DNA from: Xiphias gladius
Taxonomy: Eukaryota; Chordata; Actinopteri; Istiophoriformes; Xiphiidae
Assembly (NCBI RefSeq): GCF_016859285.1
Contig: NC_053402.1
Span: 4,269,031-4,333,030, forward strand
Direction of reading: 5' to 3'
Length of the DNA stretch: 64,000 bases
The first letter of the stretch is position 1. Each line of letters begins with the position of its first letter. Of the stretch, positions 1 to 12,345 are shown one piece after another. A model generated the notes under the pieces. It was not told the origin of the DNA. It saw nothing but the letters and a program-made list of their open reading frames with translations, and ran no database searches. The position numbers and the translations under genes were made by a program.

Positions 1-1830
1 CACCACCGTGGCTCAGTGACTTATTTTGCCCTTCCATTCCTGTTATGCTCACATTTTGGGACTTTTACAGTGCATAATTATGGTCCCCGCTCTCTCACAG
101 CAGCAGGTATGTTATGTGATTGGAGTGTAATTTTTTCACCCTGACCATTTAAAATAGACTAGACAATTTTATTTTTAAATCAGTAAATAGCAAAGCTGAC
201 TGTTTTATTACTTTATATTCATGTACTAAATATATGAATGTCAAATAGATGTTAATCTGCATGAGTTACAAAGAAAAAGAAAAAAAAAATCGGTTATGAT
301 AATCATCAGCTTATAGTAATCACTTTGAATTGGAATGGTTTTGATCACTATAATTGGTTTCCAGTGTATTTTTTTTAAAGAACAATAATTTATTGTTACT
401 TAAGTATTTTGTTAAAGTGTTGTACTTCGCTACATTTCAGGTCACATTCGTTACAGTGTAGGCACAAAGGTCAGATGAAACAGTCATAATAAACCGTGGG
501 AGAATGGAACAGAAGAAAAGCAGCCAAATCAGACGCACCAGCAGCAGAGAAGTTGCTGATGTTGAGTCTACAGCTGCAGAGAGATACATTTTGACTCACT
601 TACTTTTAATTTAAATCAATAATTAATTTAATTATTCTAATTAATTGGGTTGGGTCCTTTATGATACTTCAATATTCTTTAAGTCTCTAAGGTCACAAAT
701 GCATATTTTTCTTAACTGTTTCAAACCAGGCTTTGATTAGTTTGAAAACCTTAGCTCTTTATGGAACAGATTACTCTTGGATTAGTTTGACTGGTTTACT
801 CAGGTCAGGATTTTCACAAAAAAAAATGCTTCCTTTATGCAATACTGTTAGGGTCCAGTTTTCTCATATTACCAAGTGGATCAGAATCACTTCGGAGATC
901 TACAGAACTGCTGTGAATAATCGTTATTGGATAACGTGAAACTTTACACTCCAACCTGGACTGAAAAGTGAGTGTGTTTGTGTGTCTCTCTTACTCTCCC
1001 TGCAGGGGTCCAGGGATGCTGGTTCTGATGAAATACTGCCTCTCTGTTCCTGTCTCCAGCTCTCTAAACAGATGGACACCACAAAAACACAAATGTCTAA
1101 ATATGATGATGTGGTATATAACATAATCTTGCATTCATTTGCTCCTCAGCTGGACATTCAGACTTAAATGGACATATAGCTGCTTTACATATTTTCCAAG
1201 TTTGCTCTGTGTTACTTCTTTGTGAAAAGTTGTAAGTCCATTATCTCAAAGAGCACTAGTGTCTGGAGAGGGAGAAGGGAGAGACTTTCGAGTAACAGAG
1301 CTAGAATGTATAAAGTGTCTGAAACAGAAGTCCAAGTCAAAGGTTTAACAATCCTCCCAACTTCATTGAAACCACAGGATCATCAGAAAGCCATTAATGT
1401 AACTTTTGGTCATTTCCCTGCTGTAAGATTTGATGACTGTTTTTCTAATTACAAGAATAAGGACAATAGTCTTTAATCTTACCTCTGTCCATCCCCCAGG
1501 AGCCTCATGGCTTCACTCAGATTTTTGCCCACTTGAGCCAGCGCGGAGTCCAACATCATCAAAGGTCAATGTATAGGTGTGTGTGTGCTGGGAGAGAGTT
1601 TAACAGAATATTCAGACAATCATTTTATAATCAATCATTACAACGGCTGCAACACTTAGTTATGTGTATAATACAGAATTTACACTGTGAATACGCATAT
1701 ACACATTTAGACACAAAGACACATTTTAAATTTTAAAAATTTAAAATGTGTGTCTACAATGGTAAAATACATTTCCCACAGGTAAAATGTTGTTAAAGTT
1801 CTTATACAGGTCATTAACTAGCAAAACATT
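1..1830. other. AT-rich stretch without recognisable gene
   Basis: Only short open frames occur here, all without recognisable domains, and several overlap on both strands as expected by chance. I see no tRNA, rRNA or repeat family I can name. Confidence 0.5.
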
Positions 1831-2056
1831 TACAAAAATATTGCATTAACTATTTAGGAATTACAGCCATTTTTATACATAGTCCCTCATTTTCAGAGGC
1901 TCAAAAGTAATTCGACAATTGACTTTACAATAGCTTTCATGGCCAAGTGTGGCCTGTTTCCTCGTTATTTCATGACAAATGAAGCAGATAAAAAGGTCTG
2001 GAGTTTATTCCAAATGTTGAATTTGCATTTGGTAGCTGTTCATGGGAACTCTTAAT

Positions 2057-2433
2057 ATGCAGTCCAAAGATGTGTCGATGCAAATGAAGGAGGCCATCAT
2101 TAGGCTTTAAAAAAAAAAAAAAAAAAAGCCTATCAGACAAATGGCAGAAACTTTAGGATTAGCCAAATCAACAATTTGGTACATTCTTAAAAAGAAGAAA
2201 TTCACTGGCGATCTCAGCAACACCAAAAGGCCTGGACAACCACAGAAGACAACTGAAGTGGATGATCGCAGAATTGTTTCCTTGGTGAAGAAAAACCTCT
2301 TCAGAACATATAGCCAGGTGAAGAACACTCTCAAGGAGGTAGGTGCATCATTGTCAAAGTCTACAATAGAGGGACGCCTTCATGAATGTAAATACAGAGG
2401 GTTTACCACACGGTGGAAACCACTGGTAACACC
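2057..2433 (+). pseudogene. Tc1-like transposase, N-terminal DNA-binding half only
   Basis: Reading starts at the ATG at 2057 (MQSKDVSMQMKEAIIRL), then hits an in-frame TAA at 2108 at the edge of a long A-run. It continues in the same frame from 2141 with helix-turn-helix text (AETLGLAKSTIWYILKKKK, then TKRPGQPQKT and SLVKKN). The typical Tc1 segment SQVKNTLKEVGASLSKSTI follows and the similarity ends at about RWKPLV (2433). Both paired-like HTH subdomains are visible. The whole DDE catalytic domain is absent, so the protein could bind inverted ends but not cut. The stop probably arose by slippage or substitution in the A-run. Confidence 0.85.
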
Positions 2434-2572
2434 TCCTCCTGAAAATTTTACGAAGCACCAGCACAAAATTTACAGAAATATCATTGTGCTGTTTTATTTT
2501 AAAGGAAAGAGTCACAAAGTGAAATAGTGCTTTAAGGGAAAAACTATCATTAAATAAAATAGTGACAATTAA

Positions 2573-2614
2573 TAGTGTCTATGTTTAATAGCAATCTATT
2601 AAACATAGACACTA
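2573..2614. repeat. Perfect 19-bp hairpin inside the Tc1-like element
   Basis: Two perfect 19-base inverted arms (2573-2591 and 2596-2614, TAGTGTCTATGTTTAATAG) are separated by CAAT. The hairpin sits in the 3' remnant of the element, downstream of the truncated transposase. It may be the trace of an aberrant gap repair at the internal deletion. Confidence 0.9.
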
Positions 2615-3072
2615 ATTAATAAATTTACAAATGTAAACATTAGGTATTTGGTCAGTACATTACTGTCATTACAGCAAATGTGCTGCAATTCCATCAGTGC
2701 ATGTCCATGCATAGTTTAGGCTTCATGCTGTCATTGTGCTTTACGAGTGTTTCATGTTAAAAGCTTGCAGTCAAGTTGACAAACTTAGTTTTTCCTGGCA
2801 AATGTTTGGCCACAGCAAGAGCAGTACATACCATACATGGCGTTCCTTCCTTTGCAAAATCTCAGCCACGCAAACTGCGTGAGCCATTTCTGTCAGGAGG
2901 AGTAGATCGTGGCCTTTTTCAACATAAAATTACCTGCTCATTCCTCGTCTGATTTATCCTTATCAGAAATTTTGTTTCATGGTGTATCCAACTGATTTTG
3001 AGCCTCTAAAAATGAGGGACTATATATAAAAATGGCTGTCATTCCTAATTGGTTAATGCAATATTTTTGTTA

Positions 3073-4863
3073 AACCCCTTGAATCAAAGCTGAAAGTCTA
3101 CACTTAAATCAAATCTTGATGGCTTCCTTTCAAATCCACTGTGGTGGTGTCCAGAGGCAAAATTACAAAAATTGTGTCACTTTCCAAAATACTTAACCGG
3201 ACTTAACTGTATTTGGGATAAAATAAGAACAGACATGCAGCAGCAGACTACTTAAATACTCAGAGTAGGCTGAAAAAAATCTCTTCAAGGCTCTTGATAC
3301 AAAGGTAAATACAGAAGAGTTCATAAATGTAGCATCACAATTATTGTGAAATAATAGTAAACTTGCTCAAATGGAGACCTCTAGAGCTGTCTTAAATTTT
3401 AGAGGATTTTTTGTGTAAGTAGGAGTAAAAGTGAAGGCTTATTATTTTTTAAGTCCACTTTTCGTTGTTTTATAAAAGACGAGCCCTTGTCCTCATTATT
3501 CACATCATTGTATGACTAAAAGGTGGTCACAGCAAAAATTTACTTGATTTAGTTTTTTTCTATTTACTGCACTTTGTATGAAGTTAATTATGAATAAAAA
3601 AACTATGGAATCATTTTTGAAAACATCCTCACTCTACTGTTAGTGAACAGTAAAACTTTGCACAGTACTGTTTTAGCACATTGGAAAAAATTTCAATGTC
3701 CAAGTGCTTATGTGTCTGAGACTTTAATGAGGAGCCGAAAATTAGGGCCGAAAATTCTATTTACGACCACAAAAAGCCAGCAGGCTACGAAACTGAACTA
3801 AGTCATATGTTCTGCCCATCTGACAATCGATCTCTTCTGTTCCCTTTAAGCAGGCTACTATCACAGCATGGCACCTACACACAACAAACAGCACTGTCCG
3901 TGGTTCTGAAACAACAGCTATATTGCACAAAATTTATTTACAGATTGTGATAGCGACAAAGGAGGTGCCGGATCCAATTAAATAGGTGCTGGTCCCAGTC
4001 TGGGAAGTCCTGGATCCTGTTCCAGCAGGATCTGGCAGAAATTAAGTCCTGCTCCCAGTGTTGCCTTAGGGAGGGTGAACACAGGCACATTCTTCATTTG
4101 CCGGTTATGTACTTTGCTGGGAGCTTCAAACTATCCTCCCAGGATCCCGCCCCCACCTCCAAACCTGTGCCTACACTAACCATTAGGCATCAATAGCTCC
4201 AAAACATGATCTGCTATGTGTTTTATGAGCATCAAGCAAAACCAGAAGCACTGCTGCCAGGCAGAACTGGGCTACAGTGACAGGACAGTGCTTTTAAGCT
4301 ATGACAGCAGCATGGCCATATCCAAACTGAAATACTGTATCTCAAACTCTACTAGATGGATTGGCACAATATTTGGTACAGACATTCATTTCACTGTCAG
4401 GATAATTTGTAATAACTTTAGTGATTCTCTCACTCTTCATCTGCCAACATCAGTCAATCAATCAATCCGTCTAATTTGACTTCAACACATGCCAAATATG
4501 GGATTCACTTTGTACATCTTTAGTGAACATTTTATCATAATTACAGACTTTATCTCATCCATTCCAGTGCCCAAAAAAAGCTGGACATTTCTCTATACTT
4601 AATAGGCTGTAATTTCAGGTTTCAAGGATAGGATACAGTGTAGCATTCAAATGGGTGTGGACACTTCATTTGGAAACACATTCAACGTGTGTTTACTTTG
4701 GAAAGCCGGAGCACAGAGACCATCAACACATAGTTTTATAAAGTATTGCCTATCACTTAAAACTTGACTGGTTGAGCTACTTAGTGATTGTCCTTAAGGC
4801 GTGATATACAGTTTAACTTAAATTTTCTGATTTTATTTATCTACCAGCTATTCCTAGATAAAA
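3073..4863. other. Non-coding stretch
   Basis: No coding similarity is visible. At about 3960-4110 the words GGTGCCGGATCC, GGTGCTGGTCCC and GGATCCTGTTCCAGCAGGATC recur, which suggests an old interspersed repeat fragment, but I cannot place it in a family. Confidence 0.4.
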
Positions 4864-4871
4864 AGTGAAAC

Positions 4872-5245
4872 CCTAAACTGCAACGATTAGTCGCTTAATG
4901 GATTAGTCAGTTGAGAGAAAATTAATCTGCAACTATTTTGATAATTGAAAAATTGTTTTAGTTATTTTTGAAGCAACAAGGCCAAACAGTTACTGGTTCC
5001 AGCTTCTCAAATGAGAGGATGTGATGCTTTCCTTTGTCATACATCACAGTAAACTGAATATCTTTGGGTTTTGGACTGTTAGTCAGTCAAACAAGACATC
5101 TGAGGATGGCTTCTTGGGCTGTGGGAAATTACAACAGGAATTTTCACTATTTTATGACATTTAATTTTCAAAACAAATGATAGATTTATGGAGAAAATAA
5201 ATCGGCAGATTAATCGATATTGACAATCATTATTTGGAGCCCTAG
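4872..5245. mobile_element. hAT-type MITE of the 'gggctgcaac...' teleost kind
   Basis: The block opens with ACTGCAACGATTAGTCG and closes with the inverted counterpart AATCGATATTGACAATCATT...GGAGCCCTAG. Internal words such as GATTAATCGA and TTTGGGTTTTGGACTGTTAG are typical of a short non-autonomous element common in teleosts. The flanking octamers AGTGAAAC (4864-4871) and AGTCAAAT (5246-5253) match at 6 of 8 positions, which fits a decayed 8-bp hAT target duplication. It has no coding capacity. A fragment of the same family lies at about 10125-10235. Confidence 0.65.
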
Positions 5246-5395
5246 AGTCAAATATAAAATATAATTATGGTCCTTGACCATAAATATATATATAGTGAGA
5301 GCAGTATCTTTGGGAAAGTGGTGTCAGACTTTTGGACCTCACTGTATAATAATAAAGTAAGTATTAAAATATAGACATTAAAAATATATAAACAC

Positions 5396-5480
5396 CAGGG
5401 GTTCCCCAGAGTAGTCGACTTGTCATTTTTATTGCTCTGCCATGACACTTTAAGCTTGAAGTCGACTACTCGCTGATCCA
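5396..5480. repeat. Putative hAT 5' end with subterminal inverted repeat
   Basis: CAGGGGTTCCCC at 5396 resembles a hAT terminus. Just inside it, AGTAGTCGACTT (5410-5421) is repeated in inverted orientation as AAGTCGACTACT (5459-5470). Subterminal palindromes of this sort are common transposase-binding sites in hAT elements. The transposase remnant starts immediately downstream. I could not find the matching 3' end. Confidence 0.45.
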
Positions 5481-6612
5481 ATGATTATGACACTAACAAC
5501 ACGGACGCCTCAGAGAAGAAAACAGGCGAACAGTGGTGCATCAACTGTTTGGAAATACTTCACTAATGATGAAACCTTTACTACTGTCACTTGCAAAATA
5601 TTCAAGTCCGTCCTGAAATGCAACAAAAGTACAATTGCCATGCATACTCACCTGAAAAGGCATCCACTAATGCTAGTTGAGGAAGGATCCAAATCCTCTT
5701 GACAGCAGTCAGTTAGCGACTTCACCAATGACTTGTCGCAACAGAGCAAAGATGGCTGCAAATCACCAATTTGCCAGTGAATTACATTGTCAAAGATGTT
5801 AGACATTTAGCTGCCCTACATGGAGAAGGCATCAGAGAAATACTGAATTTTGTTGAACCTGGCTTCAATGTCCCATCCTACAATACATCTATGATGCCAG
5901 AGAGACATACTCCTGCCAACATTGCAGATCATCTGTCTGACACAATCAAGGAATACAGCATACTGGTGTTTTGAACAGTCCATGATAATGCAAGTACCAT
6001 ACCCACGGATCTACTTGAAATTATTCCCAAAGATCTGGGATGCACTGGGCACACTCGACAGCTGGCAATAAAGATTGATTTAGTCTTATCTGATGTTTTA
6101 GGGCTACTGATGCAGCAAGGAGAGTTGTCAGCCACTTTCATCACTCAGCAGTGACCACTTGCACCCTGTGGAAAAGGCAGGAATAACTTGGCATCTGGAT
6201 CAACAAACTCCGGACTGACCGTCCGGTCTGGTGGACTTCCACAGTTGTCATGCTCCAGCAGCATTTTGAGCAAAGGGTCACGGTGCAATCTCCACTCACA
6301 GATGAAACAGTCACCAAACCAAGCATCCAGAAGTCACTTGCCATGAGAGCATCACAGTGGGATATTTATTAACACCACATATTCCCACCATGGAGTACCT
6401 GCTGCAGTGGTGGACCTACAACCACGACAGATCTCCCCATTTGACCAAGCTATGCACAAGCTACTTGGCTTGTGTATAGTGCTGTGCTGGTGGCTTGGTC
6501 CCAGCCACCAGTGGATGAGAGGATTTTTTTCTCTGGCTGGGAATACCATTACACAAGAGCAGGCGAGCCTTCATCCAGCCCACGTTGATGACTTTATGTT
6601 CTTACACGCAAA
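5481..6612 (+). pseudogene. Decayed ZBED-type hAT transposase
   Basis: The first frame (5481-5702) carries a BED-finger-like segment (STVWKYF ... then STIAMHTHLKRHP) that has lost part of its Cys pairing. A second piece (5771-5974) resembles the linker after BED fingers (ALHGEGIREILNFVEPGFNVPS), followed by TVHDNAST-like and LGCTGHTRQLA-like fragments near 5979-6065. A third piece around 6530-6610 is the C-terminal hAT dimerisation motif (FSLAGNTITQEQASLHP then HVDDFMFL). Several stops and frameshifts separate the pieces and the catalytic core is shortened. The order BED, core, hATC matches a plus-strand hAT transposase, now dead. Confidence 0.8.
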
Positions 6613-7019
6613 CCAGATCGAAAAGGAAAAACTCTGGCTGACCGGGATTATGAAAGGGAGTAGTTACATGCTAGATCTTGCCTTTTTGTTTTCCTCCCCA
6701 ATCTTTATATCGACTTTCTTCTTTTGCACTTAAATGAGTTGTAAGAAGATACAACTCTTAGATAAGAATCTAAACATCTAAAGTCCACTGTGCTCTATAT
6801 GTGTGTATATTCAAGTACATATATTTTTTTTTATGTTTTATTTTTACTTGTTTGCAAACCTGATTAGTATACAAATTAAGTTGGATTAAATTATTATCAG
6901 GGTCTCTTTATCCCTTTTAGACCAACAATAAAAGGCATTAAGTTTTTAGTAAGCTATCGGTTATCTTTAGTAACATTAACACAGTGAGTATTTTATGTTT
7001 ACATCTGATATAGGCTTCA
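6613..7019. other. AT-rich tail after the hAT remnant
   Basis: Long T/A runs and no frame with similarity. This may include the 3' untranslated end of the hAT element, but no matching terminus was found. Confidence 0.35.
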
Positions 7020-7560
7020 TATCTCCATGGACGTGGCTGTAGCAGGTGCACTGCTGCTCTCCTGCCAACGGAGGAGGATCCTCTGAGAGTTGAATAAGCG
7101 GCAATCGATTAGGCTGATGTCTCCTCCTCGCTTGGCAGAACCGCAGTGTCAGCGGTTGTCTTTCTTTCAGCTGAAAAATTAGTGATGAGGCGAGAGCAGC
7201 TGCAACAAAATACACGTTTCACAGAGCTTCCACACCCGCAGAGAAGAGCAGGACACGGTCTGCTAGCTAGCAACAGACACACAGCTTCACACAGCAGACC
7301 GAGCTCTCCCTCGCTGCTCTTACCTTCACTGCTCACGGCTGAAAGCCGAACAGAAGATGCCGAAAATCCGTGGCAAGGAAACGCCGCGATGGCCCTTCGA
7401 GAAAGCGTACTGAAATATTTGACTTTGACACGTATTCACTGCTCACACTTCTGTCTGTATCCCGTAGAATGAACCGGACAATTTACTTCCTGGACTCGTG
7501 CGCGACGTGCGTTCCACGCTGGCAGTGCCGACGTCACGCTTTACCACAGAACTGGCCAGT
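7020..7560. promoter_or_regulatory. CpG-enriched segment, possible promoter or first exon
   Basis: This stretch is clearly richer in G+C and in CpG than its AT-rich surroundings (for example GCCGCGATGG, TTCGAGAAAGCG and GTGCGCGACGTGCGTTCC near 7380-7515). Frames of 65-108 codons open on both strands, none with a domain I recognise. A sequence that keeps CpGs is either a CpG island (promoter or first exon) or a young insertion. I cannot tell which, and I see no convincing TATA box. Confidence 0.3.
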
Positions 7561-9282
7561 CAGGTAACTGTTGATGACAGTGGATTATTGTAATTTGTTA
7601 ATTTATTTTGTTGTACACGGAATCATAACAACAAAAATATAAGATATGTTAGGCTATTAAAAACCCGAGTCTGAGAGAAGAGATCAACTTTCTTATTATG
7701 AGACTGAGAAATAGCATCAGTGTATAAATAAACTTAAAGGGAGTGAGCATTTTTGTTTTTGTTTAAAACCATCCACAACTTACTGCAGGAAAAATGTTTA
7801 GGCGTGTCCTACACCTTTCCTGCATTGGTAGACTTGTCCATGTGTGAGGCATTCACTGACACTTCAGCTTCTACATTTTACATTCTCCCTGATTAAAATA
7901 TGCCATTTCACTATGATATTTCAAATGTAATTTTTTGACTTTCGCAGTGGACAAAGTCATACTGTTTCTGTCATTTTGGGCTGAAAGATTTTAGGAAATT
8001 ATTTGATTGCAACTGCTTTTACCAATGTTGCAATTTATGTTGTATATGTTATGTTTCCACATTGACATTAACATAAAATAGTACAGTTGTTGAGTTTTTC
8101 TTTTAATAAACCAGTCACATGAAATTCAACTTCAGTAAATTTGCATAGTTTTCTGCAGAAAAACTGAAGATGTATCTTGATTTTATTAAGATTTAAAGTA
8201 TTATATATTAATATTATTAAAAATAACCTTCTTTAAAGTCTAATTCAAGGACCTCCCAGCTAGCACACGTTCTTTTTAAAACTGAATGAAGAGCAGCATG
8301 GCACACAAGTACAACGTAATCTGTCATCTGGTTAAAAACATTTATTACAAAGGCTGTTGCAGAGATTAGTTACAATAGTTCCGAGGGATAATTAAAATGC
8401 GAAAATAAATTATTGCTCCACAAGTTACTAAAACTCCACTAAAACAAGGCAATGACAAATCCAGAAAGCAGAGGGAATCTGAAGAGTCAAAGTAAAACAG
8501 GAAGAGGGATATTTAAATGTCAAACATGGCTCTTGTCTCTTGCATCCACCTGGCCAGATTCATGCCACTGGCTCTCTGATCCTCACGTCACTCTGTTTGC
8601 TGACGAGGACACCTAGGGAACAACAAACAAACCGCAATTATCAAGTATACAGTGCCTCGTTGCCCAGCCCAGCCTATCCCCTGACAGAGTGCCCTTCACC
8701 ACAGAGGCAGCTACACACGCAGCCAGACAGAGCTGAAAGCTCTGCCTGGGGTCTCTGTCGTCAAGCCTGTAGCACTCTCAGCTCCACTGGTTCGTTGGCA
8801 TAGACGATTCTTAAGTTTCTTCCTGCCTCTGCATCTGTTACGAGGCCTGTCTCCATGCTGTCATCTGTTAACGCCATTGGCCTATCACCACCTCATCTGT
8901 CAGCATTGGCTCAAAAAACTGTTAAATACAATGAATCTAGTCTAGGTGAGGGTAATATACTGAATGTTACCAGGATAAGACAATCAATACATTAACCACC
9001 AACAGAGGGAAGGACAAGGAATTTGCACAAAACATGCAAGACAGAAAATACAACTCACCAAATAACTAAAACATTGAACAACAAAACATGGTTTGATGAG
9101 CAACAAACACACAAATAGTGAATCAATTATCTGTACTGTATCTGCAGTGTAACACATACATACAACAGGCCACTATCTCATGGATTCACACAGAGTGAGA
9201 AGAGACAACAGATACTGTGAGGGGTGGAAGAAACTATTTGGAGATGACAAAAAATGTAGTTAAGAACATTTATTAAAATTTA
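7561..9282. other. Non-coding stretch
   Basis: No recognisable gene. Around 8640-8800 a C-rich section gives a chance 87-codon frame without domain similarity. Confidence 0.4.
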
Positions 9283-9401
9283 GAGTCACCAATTGATGTG
9301 CATGTTTTTTGGGATGTGGGAGGAAACCAGGGAAACCTAGAACCTAGAACCTAGAAACCTAGGGAAAACCCATGCAGATGTCGGGGAGAACATGCAAACA
9401 G
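9283..9401 (-). repeat. Teleost SINE fragment, reverse orientation
   Basis: The segment TGGGAGGAAACCAGG ... CGGGGAGAACATGCAAAC is the reverse complement of the middle of the SINE seen at 13013-13300. It includes the spacer rich in AACCTAG repeats (three tandem copies near 9337-9360). Only the middle of the element is kept. Confidence 0.6.
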
Positions 9402-9736
9402 CTGTTCTCCCTTCATAATATTTACATAATATTCAGTCTTCTCATCTTTCTGTGTCCACTGGGCTGGAGGCAGGCAGGGGCAAAGTTGGTGGAGAGGGTT
9501 GGTTCAGTGGAAGAACTCTCTGGCACTGAAAAAGAGACAAGCTTTATAACATTTCATGAAAACATTTTACCCAACAGATCCACTGCTGAGGAAAAAATAC
9601 ACTTTCTTAACAGATTAAATGGAATTTTCCATTGAATGATGCAATATTAAAAGACTGATTTTTGCATCTGCACGATTTTTAGCAAAAATATTTACATTAT
9701 GCTAAATATTATGACTAGGCCACTTGTGATAAATGG
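9402..9736. other. Non-coding stretch
   Basis: A chance 87-codon frame is present, with no domain similarity and no repeat family I can name. Confidence 0.35.
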
Positions 9737-10080
9737 TACAGTTAGGGCTGCACGTGTAAAATGTCTACATTTTGGAAATCGGGTCATTTCAACATACACC
9801 AAGCGGCCACAATTTAACAAAAATTGGAAACCATTCACAATTTAGACTATATAATTTTAAGTAATTTTATATTCAAAAGAAAACAATAGTGTTGCTTATC
9901 TATGGAACGAAAAACTGGCTAGCAGACAAAGGCAATCTTAGTATTTATCTGATGTGATTTGATCCCCAAGAATCACATGAAATTAAATTAAATCAAAATA
10001 AACTGAATCAGGACTTTCTAAATAGAAACCGAATCATAATATATGTCAATATCCAGTTGTACATCTATGAACTTGACCAC
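9737..10080. repeat. Probable 'gggctgcac' MITE fragment
   Basis: It opens with GTTAGGGCTGCACGTG and contains AATCACATGAAATTAAAT and CATAATATATGTCAATATC, words that recur in hAT-like MITEs of fish. A second partial member begins at about 31330 (ATAGGGCTGCATGATTC). Boundaries are approximate. Confidence 0.35.
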
Positions 10081-10124
10081 CATCAGACATCTTATAAAAA
10101 AACTTCCAGGTTGGCCATATTAAA

Positions 10125-10235
10125 TTGGGGGTGGCAACTAACAGTTACTTTCATTATCTGTTGATTATTTTTTTGATTAATCAATTAGTTGTTCAGTTGT
10201 AAATTAGTTGTTCAGTAGTAAATTGACCAAGATTT
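10125..10235. repeat. Fragment of the same MITE family as 4872-5245
   Basis: GTGGCAACTAACAGTTAC followed by TTTCATTATCTGTTGATTA and TTGATTAATCAATTAGTTG matches one end of the 'ctgcaactaacgatt' MITE. AATTAGTTGTTCAGT is locally duplicated near 10185-10215. Confidence 0.55.
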
Positions 10236-11879
10236 TCATAGTGAAAATTCTAAAATGCTAATATTAAGAGCAGGAAGAATGCTTACCATGTTCACAATCT
10301 CAGTTTGACAAAATAGCATGCTAACATTTGCTAATTAGCACTGAGCACAAAGATATTAGCTAGCATGACTACAAGAAGTGAATCAACTTGTATAGAGGTC
10401 AGCTTTGAATCACAGTGTAACATATATATTGTTCTTGTATCGGGGTGAGTATGCAGAGTTGTCAGGCCCACGGTTTCCCTTTTCTAATTGGGCTATTTTT
10501 TAAGTGTTGCCACAGGATTAATTTTTTTGTCCGCTGGTTGTGTGGACCTATTTTGCATGCAAATTACATGAATAATATCTACCAAGAAAAAATCCATATT
10601 TTAAATGAAATAATTTATTTATACCCAAATCTTAACAAAATGACTCCAGATCAGCATGTACACACACGCCAACACACCATGTGCAAACACACAAATACAC
10701 CCACACAATGTGCTGTCATGCTCTCCGCTGCCTGGCACCAGCCTCTCGATCCCAACTCTGCTAGAGAAAGAAAGCAAGACAACCAAGATTGCCAGGTCCG
10801 GGTATCTAATTACACAAGGCCATTTTAGGACCTAGGTGAAAGAACTGTTTAGGAAAAATGCTTTTAATGCTGGCACACAACATTTATGGTGTTACTTTAT
10901 AGATATTACAGTCATTTGGCGATGATAATAATGCTGTTGGACTTTAAAAATTGTGTATATGGTTTGGAAAAGGCATATTTTGAGTTCTGGTATTGGGCTG
11001 GTTTTTGGGCTGGTTTTGATTAGCCATTGTGCTGGGTTTTTTCACACAGACATGGCAACCTGGTGTGTTCAGCTGATCATTTTTCAAAGAGTTCTCCCTC
11101 TTTAATTCTTAGTGCTTTTTTTGTGCTTTTCCTCCCAGAAAACATCCAAATGTTCAGAGCCATATTGCCTCGTTTCTGCCACTCTAAATTTGCTACAGCA
11201 GAAGAGAAGAGAGCAGAAGAGAAGATTAGCATGTTTAAAACATCACAGCACCAATGGGGAGACAATAAAGAATTGAAGAAATAAAGTGATAAAGGCTGTT
11301 TTCAGTGTTTATAGGGTGATCTTACTGGTTGCCATCCTCCAGCTGTCTCCTCTATGTCTCTGAAGTCTTCTTCCTGTAGCAGTCTTAGTTAATTAATCCA
11401 GCCAAATCAGGAATCTTTTTCGAACACTTTTATCTCTCTGTAAATACCAAACTGGAGTGTAATATTAATTGCATTAGAACTCCATTGTTGTCCGAAAACA
11501 ATGTCAGTGAGCAATGCATTATTTCCTCCAGTATGTTTGATTAAAAGTACAGTAACCAGCTGTTTTAGTAAATTACTGAGCCATTTTTAAAAAATAAATT
11601 ATTTCAGTCAGAAAGTACTGAGACATGGATTAACACATTTTGTTTTTTGTTTTTTAATGGGATTTTTTGACAACAAGTAAAGTAAACCTATCCTTTAAAA
11701 GCAGGCAAGGATATCTTGGCCAACACTCTGTTATTGTGCCTAGACACTTACACCACATTTTTTAAATTCTATGAAAACAAATATCGAATTGCAATTTAAT
11801 TTGACAAATATTACAATTCAAGTTGTGATATTTTCTATTAATTCAACTGTGTTTGTCAGTTTGGCTGCTTAGGTACGTT
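10236..11879. other. Non-coding stretch
   Basis: The longest frame (127 codons from 10445) has no domain and is rich in low-complexity Thr/His text. Nothing else is identifiable. Confidence 0.4.
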
Positions 11880-12345
11880 CTAAGTTATTCCCTCCGTGTT
11901 TTGCTCTGTGCTAGTTATTGTATCCTTGCACTCAGGATCACTGCATGCCTGCCAGCTTGCCCGCTCACATATCTGCCTGCCATGCTATCAACAAACCAGC
12001 TTTGCTTCAACAGTCTCTATCCTCCATAACCCACCATCTCACCTGCTTGCTTCCATGCTCATTACCCTGCCAGCCAGATATCTAGCCCCGTTCTCCACCT
12101 CGCCTTCACTCCTCTCTCAGCTCAACTGCCTGCCCATTCCCCAGCTCATTCCCCAGCTTGCCAAGTCAGTCATCCAGCCCCACTCACTACCCTTTCTCCA
12201 TTCCCCACTCAACTGTTCCCTGCTGGGCGCCTGCTCCCCCCACTCCCTGCATCCTATTACCAGAACCCTCATTCCCCTTCAACCTTTTTTTCCCGAGATA
12301 AGGTAATAAACTTTCTGTTGGGCATTTGAGCTCTGAGTCTGTGTC
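11880..12345 (+). repeat. C-rich block ending in AATAAA, possibly an LTR or SINE tail
   Basis: A pyrimidine-rich block with repeated CCAGCTTGCC, CCCAGCTCATTCCCC and CCTGCC words ends in GGTAATAAACTTTCTG, then GAGCTCTGAGTCTGTGTCC. A C-rich body with a polyadenylation signal and a GT-rich downstream element is typical of retroelement 3' ends. The 136-codon frame within it is Pro/Leu/Ser-rich and looks like a by-product of composition. No partner LTR is visible. Confidence 0.3.

Larger units (their letters stand above)
1831..3072 (+). mobile_element. Tc1-like transposon, internally deleted, with ~75-bp inverted ends
   Basis: The left end (1831-1906) and right end (2996-3072) are near-perfect inverted copies over about 75 bases. 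Both contain the word AGTCCCTCATTTT followed by AGAGGCTCAA, and the outermost bases read ACAAAAATATTGCATTAAC on each side. The element is about 1.24 kb, shorter than a full Tc1 element (about 1.3-1.6 kb), because the catalytic half of the transposase is missing. TA-like bases border both ends, as expected for Tc1/mariner insertion. The exact outer boundary is uncertain by a few bases. Confidence 0.85.

Noticed and set aside
11896..12306. 136-codon Pro/Leu/Ser-rich frame
   Set aside because: Low-complexity C-rich DNA with a polyadenylation signal; no domain, no signal peptide or other support for a protein.
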